Shown: piece by piece, positions 19,251 to 26,965 of the stretch
Position numbering within the stretch: the stretch's first letter is position 1
Layout: every line of letters begins with the position of its first letter
Origin: Syntrophobacteraceae bacterium
GTDB lineage: Bacteria; Desulfobacterota; Syntrophobacteria; Syntrophobacterales; Syntrophobacteraceae
Reading direction: 5' to 3'
Length of the DNA: 45,769 nt
NCBI GenBank assembly: GCA_013314815.1
Contig: JABUEY010000013.1
Coordinates: forward strand, 1-45,769
Notes under the pieces: generated by a model
The model's input: the letters and a program-made list of their open reading frames with translations, nothing else
Databases searched by the model: none
What the model was told of the DNA's origin: nothing
Translations under genes and position numbers: made by a program

Positions 19251-19279
19251 ACCGGAGGCAAAACCATCACGCCTCCGGT
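19251..19279 (-). terminator. GC-rich inverted repeat between Spy-like and sigma genes
   Basis: A perfect 9-bp stem (ACCGGAGGC / GCCTCCGGT) closes an 11-nt loop 15 bp after the Spy-like stop. No T-run follows on the - strand. It may stabilise the upstream message or partly attenuate read-through into the sigma gene. Confidence 0.45.
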
Positions 19280-19293
19280 CCGGTCCGACCCGC

Positions 19294-19800
19294 TTATTTA
19301 CCGTATGTGTCTATCCACCGGTCGATGGCGGAGAATCCGCGATCCATACGTTTCCTGCCTCTCTCCGTTACGTCTTTCTTCTTGCTGCGGAGGGCATCCA
19401 CCTGTTCGGGAGTCAATACCCCCTTGATTTCATGAAGCATCCCGGCCCTCAGCAGGACCATCTGTTCACCATGCTCCGCCATCTGCCGGAAAGCGGCACG
19501 AATGGCGTCGGCATTGAATTCATCGGCACGGACCTCTTTGCCCAGCTGCATTCTAGCCTCGCGCAACCGATCGGAAACGTTCTTCAACTCTTCCCGGTGA
19601 CGCTTGAGGATCACCGCAATATCATGCTTCTGGGCATCGGATAAATCAAGCTTCTCGAGGTTCTTCAGAACCCTTTTGTCGACACAGCCGCCCATCTCGT
19701 CCACGGGGCCGTGCGGTCCTCTCATCCTTCGCGCCTCCGACGCGGAGGCAAAAAACATGGCAAGAACCATCACCATACAAAAAACGAGTGTCCTTTTCAT
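19294..19800 (-). CDS. Spy/CpxP-like periplasmic protein
   Basis: The 168-residue product starts with a signal peptide (MKRTLVFCMVMVLAMFFASASEA, cleavage near residue 23). The mature part is strongly helical with LEKLDLSDAQKHDIAVIL and KGVLTPEQVDALRSKK, the paired LTxxQ-type motifs of Spy/CpxP/ZraP proteins. These act as ATP-independent chaperones or metal-responsive periplasmic sensors. The early RRMRGPHGPVDEMGGC stretch has the Met/His residues often seen before the first motif. AAGGAG lies 8 nt before ATG 19800. As first gene of the ECF sigma cassette it is probably both a target and a part of the envelope-stress response. Confidence 0.85.
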   Translation of the reverse strand: MKRTLVFCMVMVLAMFFASASEARRMRGPHGPVDEMGGCVDKRVLKNLEKLDLSDAQKHDIAVILKRHREELKNVSDRLREARMQLGKEVRADEFNADAIRAAFRQMAEHGEQMVLLRAGMLHEIKGVLTPEQVDALRSKKKDVTERGRKRMDRGFSAIDRWIDTYGK

Positions 19801-20199
19801 TTCTCTGTTCTCCTTGCTGCAGTTTCTCAACCCATCCACAAATCAACCTCTTTGGGGTGCAAAGCCGGCCTTCATTACCCTTGACTGTAGAGTCGCCCGA
19901 TTCGCGGTCCAGGTTACCGGCCGGAAGAAGAAATGTGCCTGCTGGAAATCATTCGTCCGGAATCAAAAGTAAAATTTATCCTATTGAGACAGCGATTATT
20001 TGATCTTGTCCCCCCCCAGCCCCACGAAGAAACGGGCTATCTGTTCAGAAGGGATACGATCATTTCCGGGCTGGAGCAAATTTCGTGACGGTGTACACGC
20101 TGAACCGGGTGCGTTTGTTTGGCGAGGCTACGGGTGGAGGAGGGCCAGTGAACTCAACTGGATCGATTTCACCAGCGTTCATAAGTGTTGATTTACGGT
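19801..20199. other. Intergenic stretch between Spy-like gene and recN
   Basis: No gene is supported. It contains the ribosome site and possible ECF promoter of the Spy-like gene, and a run of eight C at 20010-20017. The part next to recN (20020-20199) shows no structure I can name. Confidence 0.5.
19890..19918 (-). promoter_or_regulatory. Possible ECF-type promoter of the Spy-like/sigma operon
   Basis: Reading the - strand, GGTAACC (19918-19912) and CGACTC (19895-19890) are separated by 16 bp, close to the AAC...CG(A/T)C pattern of many ECF sigma promoters, about 90 bp before the Spy-like ATG. Autoregulation by the encoded sigma factor would fit, but this is a motif match only. Confidence 0.3.
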
Positions 20200-21930
20200 T
20201 TAGTTTTCGCCGTCCAGCGCGCAATGAACGGGATGCCCGATCCGCTTGTTCGCCTGAAGGAGCAACTCGCGGGCGTGGGCTCTGGTCCTCTCCGAGATGG
20301 AGATTCCTCCCAGCATTCGGGCAAGTTCCTCCAATCGGTCTTCCGCCGTGAGAGGTTCGATGGTGGTGAGAGTTTCATCGCCGGCAGACTGCTTGGCGAC
20401 CTTGTAGTGATTCATACCGTAGCAGGCGATCTGGGGCAAGTGGGTGATGCAGATCACCTGGTGCCTTGCGGCGAGTTGCAGGAGTTGCAGGCCTACCAGG
20501 TCTGCCGTGCGTCCGCCGATTCCTGCATCCACTTCGTCGAAGATGAGGGTTTCGGCTTCTCCTTCCCGGCTGAGCAGGGATTTGAGGGCGAGGAGGATGC
20601 GAGAGAGTTCACCGCCCGATGCCACCCGGCCGAGTGGTTTGAGATCTTCACCCGGGTTCGCCGACAGGAAGAATTCAATCACATCGATGCCGTCGGGGGT
20701 AAAACGGGTGTCATTTTCGATACCTTCTTCGCCCGTGGGACCGAATTCCACGGAGAATCTCGCCCCCGGCATGTCGAGGGCGGCCAGGGTCTGCTGGACT
20801 TCCCGGCTCAGGCGCAGTGCAGCTTCGTGCCTGTTCCGGGAAAGAGCTGTTGCCCGCTGCAGGTATTGGGCGCGATGCCGGGCCAGTTCCTTTTCCAGTT
20901 TGTCCTCGATGGAATCCGCATCCTCTTCGAGGGTGAGCGCCTCGCGTAGTTCTGCCAGCCGTTGCAGCATGGCTTCGACGCTGCCGCCGTATTTTTTCCC
21001 GAGGCGTTGAAGGAATGCCAGGCGTTCTTCGACCATGGAAAGTCTCTGGGGGTCGGAGGAGATGTGTTGAGTATACTGCTGAAGGCCGTGTGCGAGTTCC
21101 TCCAGGTGAATGCGCCCCTGTTCGAGATGCTGCCAGAAATGCTCCTGGGCGGGATCGATGCCCGATAAGGATTGCAGGTTCTTTTCAACGTCGGCCAGCT
21201 TTTCGAGGACCGAGCCCCGGGCCGCGTAAAGGGTCTGGTAGGCATTCGTAGCCGAATCCATGAGTATAGCCGCGTGTTTCAGAATGTTTATTTCCTGTTG
21301 GAGACAAACGTCTTCATCGGGCTGAAGGCGGGCGGTTTCGAGTTCGTTGAGCTGGAAGCGCATCCAGTCGAGTTGGGAAGCCCGTTCCTGCTTGAGCTTC
21401 CGCACCTTCCTGAGGCTGTCGAGGGTTTGTGCCCACCGGGAATAGGCTTCGCCCACGTCCGCGCGTTCGAGTTCGAGTCTCCCGAAGGTGTCGAGGAGCC
21501 CCAAATGCACATCCGCGTTGAGAAGCATCTGGTGCTCGTGCTGGCCGGAAACGGAGATCAGTCCCCGGGCAAGCTGCTGCAGTTGCTGGAGGGCGGCCAT
21601 CCGCCCGTTGATGAACACACGGCTCTTTCCGCCCCTGGCGATCGTTCGCCTGATAATGAGGTCGCCGGTTGAATCGATTCCCCATTCTTCCAGTTTGCCC
21701 GCCGCGAAACGACGATCCGGGAGACTGAAAAAGGCTTCAACGGAAGCTTCATCTGCGCCGGTGCGGATCATCTCCTGGGACGCCCGGCTCCCCAGGATAA
21801 GGTTGACGGCTCCGACCAGGATGGATTTCCCTGCGCCTGTCTCCCCGGTCACGATGTTCAACCCCTGCTCGAAGGACACCTCCAGGTGCCTGATAATGGC
21901 AAAGTTGTGAACGATCAGTTCGCTTAACAC
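20200..21930 (-). CDS. recN: DNA repair protein RecN
   Basis: RecN is an SMC-like ATPase that acts in recombinational repair of double-strand breaks. The 576-residue protein has the N-terminal MLSELIVHNFAIIRHLEVSFEQGLN start, Walker A GETGAGKSI at about 29-37, SGQHEHQMLL near residue 128, a long central coiled coil (about 150-370), and the C-terminal ATPase half with SGGELSRILLALK (signature) and LIFDEVDAGIGGRTADLVG (Walker B). The length is usual for RecN. It uses a GTG start at 21930 with GGGGAGG about 10 nt upstream. It is transcribed away from plsB and towards the Spy-like operon, with nothing to suggest they are co-transcribed. Confidence 0.97.
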   Translation of the reverse strand: MLSELIVHNFAIIRHLEVSFEQGLNIVTGETGAGKSILVGAVNLILGSRASQEMIRTGADEASVEAFFSLPDRRFAAGKLEEWGIDSTGDLIIRRTIARGGKSRVFINGRMAALQQLQQLARGLISVSGQHEHQMLLNADVHLGLLDTFGRLELERADVGEAYSRWAQTLDSLRKVRKLKQERASQLDWMRFQLNELETARLQPDEDVCLQQEINILKHAAILMDSATNAYQTLYAARGSVLEKLADVEKNLQSLSGIDPAQEHFWQHLEQGRIHLEELAHGLQQYTQHISSDPQRLSMVEERLAFLQRLGKKYGGSVEAMLQRLAELREALTLEEDADSIEDKLEKELARHRAQYLQRATALSRNRHEAALRLSREVQQTLAALDMPGARFSVEFGPTGEEGIENDTRFTPDGIDVIEFFLSANPGEDLKPLGRVASGGELSRILLALKSLLSREGEAETLIFDEVDAGIGGRTADLVGLQLLQLAARHQVICITHLPQIACYGMNHYKVAKQSAGDETLTTIEPLTAEDRLEELARMLGGISISERTRAHARELLLQANKRIGHPVHCALDGEN

Positions 21931-22343
21931 TCCAGGATGCCTCCCCTCTGGGAATCCTTCGTGGGTCCTGACGGGTGCCGTCGGTTTTCAGCGCCACCTG
22001 GATTTCCCTGATTCGGCGCGTGCATTTACTGTCAGAGCCGGTTTATCCATCGGCATTCTTTCAGATAGCAACGATTGATTAAAATGGAAAGCCAAAACCA
22101 TCGACGGATTTGACCCTCTCCGGAGGTCGGTCTTTACGAGGGTCTTCTCAAGGCATGACAGTGCGGGACTGACGAGATGGGCACGTGAAGCGCTTGGCGA
22201 CCTGCACGCCGTGCCAAACTTACACTTGACCCCGCATCGGGTTGGAAATAAAAGGATTTGGTTTGTCGGCGCATTTTTGTTAAGTTACGATTCTTCATTT
22301 CAGGTGGTGTCAGCCCTGCCGGTGATCAGAGGTTTATGAAGGT
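21931..22343 (+). other. Intergenic stretch between divergent recN and plsB
   Basis: No gene is supported. It must hold the promoters of both divergent genes; one sigma-70-like promoter towards plsB is listed separately. I did not find a LexA-type operator with confidence. Confidence 0.5.
22226..22254 (+). promoter_or_regulatory. Possible sigma-70 promoter of plsB
   Basis: TTGACC (22226-22231, 5/6) and TAAAAG (22249-22254, 4/6) have a 17-bp spacer and lie about 90 bp before the plsB ATG. Confidence 0.45.
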
Positions 22344-25010
22344 ATGCGTGAATTTTGGCAAAAACTGAAAAGAAAGACGGACTTTCTCGTTCGGAAAGAC
22401 CCGTTCGGATATTCGATAGACAAGAAGCCTCATTTTCCTGTCCAGGGCTGGTTCGAGCGGCTTGTTTCCAGGATATCCATTCCGGAAGATCAACAGCGGG
22501 TGATCGAGGATCTTGCCGGGCGCGGTACGATCATCTATGCCATAAAATACAGGTCTCAGTTCGACTTCGTGTATATCAGCCTTCGCCTTTACCAGCTGGG
22601 CCTGCCTGCCGCCTCCTTTGTCTTCGATCTTCATCCCTATCTCTGGCAGCCCCGCTGGTATGCGATGAAGATCCTGGGCTATCATCTTTACCACTTCATC
22701 AGGCGGGGATCTCTTCCGAACCCTTACGAAGACGGTTATTATCGCAAAAAGGTGCAGGAAGGCCTGACGGGACTCATGTTCCTCCTGGGGAAAAAGGGGT
22801 ACTACCGGCGCACAGTCCTGGTCGGAAACGACCCGCTTGAACACCTGGTCGAGATCCAGAAGGAAACGGAACGACCCGTTTTCGTTGTCCCGCTGATGCT
22901 CCTGTATACCAGGCACCCGGGGCGTCCGCGCAGGGGAGCGATGGAGCTCTTCCTCGGACAGAGGGAGCAGCCGGGGCCTTTCCGAAAGTTTCTGTCCTTC
23001 ATGCGCGGGTACTCGCACGCCATTCTCGAGGTCGGGGAGGCGTTAAACCTCCAGGAAATCCTGCCTGAACTGTCAGAAAACGTCTCTCAGAAGCGCAAGC
23101 AGGTTTTTGAACTTCGAAGGGGCCTCATCGATTCCGTCGACGAGATCAAAAGGGCCATTGTCGGGCCGACCCTCAAGAGCAAACTCGAACTCAAGGAAAT
23201 CATCCTCCACCATCCGCGGCTCGAAACCTACATGCAGCGGCGGGCACGCTCGCAAAACGTGGAAGTGTGGAAGGTGCGCATGGAGGCGGACGGGTATCTC
23301 GAGGAAATTGCGGCCAGTTACAGCTACGCCTTTATTCAGCTGGGGGAGAAGGTCCTGTCCTGGGTGTGGAACAACCTGTTCGACGGCATCGAGGTGGACG
23401 TGGACAGTCTGCAGAAGGTGAAGCGAGCCGCCCGGCACGAGACCCTGGTATATATCCCCTGTCACAAGAGCCATATCGACTATCTCATCCTGTCGTACGT
23501 ATTGTTTCGCCACAATCTCTTCTGTCCTTTCATCGCCGCGGGCAAGAATCTTGCCTTCTGGCCTCTGGGTTCGATTTTCAGGCGTGGGGGAGCATTCTTC
23601 ATACGCCGGACCTTCAAGGGGATGAAGTTCTACGCGGAAGTCTTCTCTCTTTATGTCAAGACGATGGTTCAGCTCGGGCACAACATCGAGTTTTTCATCG
23701 AAGGAGGTCGCAGCCGCACCGGCAAGCTGGTCCTGCCTAAACTCGGTCTTCTGGCCATCCTGATCCAGGCGGTGGAGGAAGGGTTCCGGGATGACCTGGT
23801 TTTTGTGCCGACTTCGATCTGCTACGATCGCATACCGGAGGAGGAGTCTTATACGAAGGAAGTGTCCGGGGGGAGCAAGGTCGAGGAAAACATCAAGCAG
23901 CTCGTTCGAGTCAGGCGCTTTCTCAAGAAGCGTTATGGACGGGTCTACGTACAGTTTGCCGAACCCATATCCCTTCAGCGGTACCTGGAAAAGCACCGGA
24001 GCAGTTCCTCGCCGCCGGCCCCGAGGGAGCGTCACGCCATGTACCGGGATTTCGCCTACAGGATCATCAACAGTATCAACCAGGCTTCTCTCGTGACGTC
24101 CCATGCGCTGGCATCCGCCGCCCTGCTGACGACGCCCCGGCATGGAGTCTCCATCGCTGAGTTCAAGGAGGTCTGCCGAACATTTTACGACTACCTTGCC
24201 CTCTGGGGCGTGAAGTTCTCGAACACCCTCAAGAACTATGACGTCGGCATGACCGAAACCCTGCACGACCTCGAACGAAGCAAGATGGTCGGGAAGCTCA
24301 AAGACGAAGACGACGACCTCGAAGAGGAAGTCTTTACCATGGAAGACAGCAAGCGTCTCACTCTGGAATACTATAAGAACAACATCATCCATTTCCTGCT
24401 TCCCGCCGCTTATGTGTCCACGTCCATCCTTTCACAGCAGACTTTTCGGTTCAGCGTCTCCCAGGTTCTTGAAGACGTTGCGTTCATGCAGAATTTCTTC
24501 AAGTTCGAGTTCGTGTATGACAATCAGCTGAGCAACGAAAAGCTGGTCACCGACGTTTTGGACACCTTCGAGAAGATGGGATGGCTCAACCTTGTGGGAG
24601 AGGGAGATCAACCCTATATCCTCTCTCACCGGGGTCTCAGGGCGGCCCATTCATTCCATGGCCTCGTGCGGAACTATTTCGAAGGGTACTGGCTGGTGTT
24701 GCGCGCGTTTCGCTATCTTCAGAAAAAACCGCTTGCCGAAAAGGACTTCCTCAAGAAGGTGCTTACCCTCGGCCAGAAGGCACTCAACCTGGAATTGATC
24801 GAACGGCCCGAAAGTGTATCCAAGATCATGTTCGGCAATGCGCTCAAGTATTACCTCGAAAAGAACGTCGTTCAGAAAAACACGGACATCGAAAGGATGA
24901 AAGAAAGGGATCAGGAATGGTACTCGGATGCGGGGAACCGGGTTCTGGTTCAGTATTACAGCAAGCAGATCAGCCGATTTCTGAGATCACCGCATTTCTC
25001 ACTGCAATAA
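22344..25010 (+). CDS. plsB: Glycerol-3-phosphate acyltransferase PlsB
   Basis: PlsB acylates the sn-1 position of glycerol 3-phosphate, the first step of phospholipid synthesis, at the inner membrane. The acyltransferase blocks are all present: HX4D at H374-D379 (IPCHKSHIDYL), the block II GGAFFIRRTFKG, block III FFIEGGRSRTGK and block IV VFVPTSICYDRIPE. At 888 residues it is longer than the E. coli enzyme (807), with the active site shifted about 68 residues, so it has a longer N-terminal region. The large C-terminal part is kept. ATG 22344 is preceded by AGAGG and GAAGG. ilvE follows after about 100 bp on the same strand. Confidence 0.93.
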   Translation: MREFWQKLKRKTDFLVRKDPFGYSIDKKPHFPVQGWFERLVSRISIPEDQQRVIEDLAGRGTIIYAIKYRSQFDFVYISLRLYQLGLPAASFVFDLHPYLWQPRWYAMKILGYHLYHFIRRGSLPNPYEDGYYRKKVQEGLTGLMFLLGKKGYYRRTVLVGNDPLEHLVEIQKETERPVFVVPLMLLYTRHPGRPRRGAMELFLGQREQPGPFRKFLSFMRGYSHAILEVGEALNLQEILPELSENVSQKRKQVFELRRGLIDSVDEIKRAIVGPTLKSKLELKEIILHHPRLETYMQRRARSQNVEVWKVRMEADGYLEEIAASYSYAFIQLGEKVLSWVWNNLFDGIEVDVDSLQKVKRAARHETLVYIPCHKSHIDYLILSYVLFRHNLFCPFIAAGKNLAFWPLGSIFRRGGAFFIRRTFKGMKFYAEVFSLYVKTMVQLGHNIEFFIEGGRSRTGKLVLPKLGLLAILIQAVEEGFRDDLVFVPTSICYDRIPEEESYTKEVSGGSKVEENIKQLVRVRRFLKKRYGRVYVQFAEPISLQRYLEKHRSSSSPPAPRERHAMYRDFAYRIINSINQASLVTSHALASAALLTTPRHGVSIAEFKEVCRTFYDYLALWGVKFSNTLKNYDVGMTETLHDLERSKMVGKLKDEDDDLEEEVFTMEDSKRLTLEYYKNNIIHFLLPAAYVSTSILSQQTFRFSVSQVLEDVAFMQNFFKFEFVYDNQLSNEKLVTDVLDTFEKMGWLNLVGEGDQPYILSHRGLRAAHSFHGLVRNYFEGYWLVLRAFRYLQKKPLAEKDFLKKVLTLGQKALNLELIERPESVSKIMFGNALKYYLEKNVVQKNTDIERMKERDQEWYSDAGNRVLVQYYSKQISRFLRSPHFSLQ

Positions 25011-25112
25011 GGGCTGAGATGGGGTATTATTCCGTCGCGGCATTCCGATCGTTTTTTCAAGAGGATGCAGTTGGATAAAGAATTGAATGATCTTTCCCAG
25101 GGAGGCGTTGAA

Positions 25113-26189
25113 ATGGACATCAAGGTGCAGCCCGCGGATCCTTCCAGGCGGCGTCCCAAGCCGACGGATGAGAGCAAGCTGGTTTTCGGCAGAATGTTCA
25201 GCGATCACATGTTCATCATGGACTACCGGTCCGGCGAAGGGTGGCGGGAGGCCAGAATCGTTCCCTACCATGCTCTGCAGATGGATCCAGCCGCGATGGT
25301 CCTCCATTACGGGCAGGGGATATTCGAAGGGCTCAAGGCATACAGGTGGAAGGACGGCAAGATCCGCCTGTTCAGGCCCCGTAAGAACTGGGAGCGTTTC
25401 AACAGGTCGGCGGCCAGGATGTGCATGCCCCAGGTCGATGTGGACTTTCAGTTCAAGGTCGTCGAGACTCTTCTTGCCCTCGATCACGAATGGGTGCCTC
25501 ACAGCGTCGGGTCCTCTCTTTACATCCGTCCCACCATGATCGCGAGTGAACCTCACTTGGGAGTCCGCCCGGCCAATGAATACCTGTACTACGTCATCAC
25601 CGGACCCGTGGCCGCCTATTATGCGGAAGGATTCAATCCCATAAGGATCTATGTCTCGAACGAATTTGTCCGGGCGGTGCGGGGAGGTGTGGGCGAGGCG
25701 AAAACGATGGCCAACTACGCGTCCAGCCTGTTTGCCGCCGAAATGGCCAAGAAGAAGGGCTTTACCCAGGTGCTGTGGCTGGATGGCATAGAACGCCGCT
25801 TTGTGGAAGAAGTGGGCACCATGAACATCTTCTTCCGCATCAAGGACGAACTGATCACTCCCCCTCTCACCGGATCCATCCTGCCGGGGGTCACGAGAGA
25901 CTCCGTCATCGAACTGGCCGGGCATTGGGGTATAAAAGTGAGCGAACGTCCCATCACCATCGACGAAGTCATCGACGCCATTCAGACGGGCGCCATGATG
26001 GAGATCTTCGGCACCGGCACAGCCGCGGTTATTTCCCCCGTGGGAGAGATCTCCTACCTGGACAGGTTCTACAAGGTTCAGGACGGTGGAGTGGGAGAAT
26101 GGTCCAGAAAGCTCTATGATGAAATCGTGGGTATTCAATACGGGGAGAAGGAAGATCCTTTCGGGTGGATATACCCTGTTGAGATTTAG
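25113..26189 (+). CDS. ilvE: Branched-chain amino acid aminotransferase
   Basis: This PLP enzyme interconverts leucine, isoleucine or valine and their 2-oxo acids. The 358-residue length and the sequence are typical of the longer (group II, eukaryote-like) branched-chain aminotransferases. Visible features are LHYGQGIFEGLKAYRW near the N-terminus, the PLP lysine K197 in GGVGEAKTMANYASSL, WLDGIERRFVEEVGTMNIFF, and GSILPGVTRDSVIELA, followed by EIFGTGTAAVISPVG. I chose ATG 25113 because GGGAGG precedes it; the frame is open to 25065. It lies opposite the Liv transporter operon, so uptake and conversion of branched-chain amino acids are adjacent. In a syntroph it may serve biosynthesis or breakdown. 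Confidence 0.95.
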   Translation: MDIKVQPADPSRRRPKPTDESKLVFGRMFSDHMFIMDYRSGEGWREARIVPYHALQMDPAAMVLHYGQGIFEGLKAYRWKDGKIRLFRPRKNWERFNRSAARMCMPQVDVDFQFKVVETLLALDHEWVPHSVGSSLYIRPTMIASEPHLGVRPANEYLYYVITGPVAAYYAEGFNPIRIYVSNEFVRAVRGGVGEAKTMANYASSLFAAEMAKKKGFTQVLWLDGIERRFVEEVGTMNIFFRIKDELITPPLTGSILPGVTRDSVIELAGHWGIKVSERPITIDEVIDAIQTGAMMEIFGTGTAAVISPVGEISYLDRFYKVQDGGVGEWSRKLYDEIVGIQYGEKEDPFGWIYPVEI

Positions 26190-26280
26190 CCCGCTCCTGC
26201 ATGTGAGGGCGGATTATGGTCGTGCATGAGTGTCCGTCGGGGAGGCTCTCTGTGCCGGAAAGCGTTCAACCTGGAGAGGA

Positions 26281-26309
26281 TTGATCTTCGTTTTCGGAAT
26301 GATTATAAA
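26281..26309 (+). promoter_or_regulatory. Sigma-70-like promoter inside the ilvE 3' region
   Basis: TTGATC (26281-26286, 4/6) and TATAAA (26304-26309, 5/6) with an exact 17-bp spacer sit about 90 bp after the ilvE stop and point at a strong terminator, with no reading frame between. Confidence 0.6.
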
Positions 26310-26314
26310 ATAGC

Positions 26315-26400
26315 CAAGGTCGACAATATGTCGCCTTCTCCTAACCCCCTCAAGCTCCGTTTGGTTACCCCCTCCGACCGAACGGAGCTTTTCGGTTTTT
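26315..26400 (+). ncRNA. Candidate small RNA with two C-rich anti-Shine-Dalgarno stretches
   Basis: The predicted transcript of about 85 nt runs from the promoter at 26281-26309 to the terminator. It would fold into a first hairpin (AAGG-U-CGAC / GUCG-CCUU, 26325-26347 approximately), a single-stranded part, and a 13-bp terminator hairpin. The octamer ACCCCCTC occurs twice, once between the hairpins (26344-26351) and once in the terminator loop (26367-26374), so both copies would be unpaired and could bind GAGGGGGU-type ribosome sites. C-rich loops of this kind are known in alphaproteobacterial CcsR-type sRNAs. It could also be a processed ilvE 3' UTR. It is not similar to any RNA family I can name. 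Confidence 0.5.
26352..26400 (+). terminator. Strong Rho-independent terminator after ilvE / candidate sRNA
   Basis: A 13-bp stem (26352-26364 with 26378-26390, one G-U pair) closes a 13-nt loop and is followed by TTCGGTTTTT. On the - strand there is no T-run, so it works for + strand transcripts only. Confidence 0.88.
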
Positions 26401-26414
26401 GACGTGTGCCGGAC

Positions 26415-26906
26415 TCATTCGTGGGGCGGCTCCTCCCGGCGTGCTTCCCCGTCTTCAGAAAGAAAGCGGTTCAAAGCGTTTTCCCAGTGTTTCATGAACT
26501 CGACAAAGTATTCCTCCGAGTAGTTCTCGACGAACTCTTTCCCTTCCTCGCTCACCGCCGTGTACATGTAGGTTACGGCGGCGTCAGTGGATTGATCCGC
26601 ATTTTCGGTAAGTGAGATGGTGATCCGGGCGACGGTCATGCCGGGAGTATACCTGGTGATGACCAGCCTGTACCGGTCAGGGTCGTAGCCGGTAATGACC
26701 CAGATGGATTCGGCGTCGTCTTGGCCCGTCAGGAATACGCAGTCGAGTTCGGCCTTTCCTGTGGCGGTAATGACGACCAGCGGGTCCCAGCCTTCCACCC
26801 ATTCCGTTTCCCTTACCGGGCAAAGCAGAGGGAAGACGACATCGGGGCGGGCACAAAGCCTTTGGGTATATGTTCTTTCGACTCTTACGGGTGCAACCAC
26901 TTTCAT
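26415..26906 (-). CDS. SRPBCC (START-like) domain protein
   Basis: The 163-residue protein looks like a member of the SRPBCC / polyketide-cyclase-like superfamily, small helix-grip proteins that bind hydrophobic ligands. Supporting features are the start with RVERTYTQRLCARPDVVFPLLCPVRETEWVEGWDP, a pattern usual for these proteins, alternating beta strands through the middle, and a long C-terminal helix (EYFVEFMKHWENALNRFL). There is no signal peptide or membrane span. It follows serA after 59 bp on the same strand and is the last gene of the liv-serA block. The ligand and role cannot be read from the sequence. Confidence 0.7.
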   Translation of the reverse strand: MKVVAPVRVERTYTQRLCARPDVVFPLLCPVRETEWVEGWDPLVVITATGKAELDCVFLTGQDDAESIWVITGYDPDRYRLVITRYTPGMTVARITISLTENADQSTDAAVTYMYTAVSEEGKEFVENYSEEYFVEFMKHWENALNRFLSEDGEARREEPPHE

Positions 26907-26965
26907 TGCGTTTGACCTCCCGGCAGGCTGTTTTCCGGCAGTGCCGCATTGGTCCGCATTGCCGG

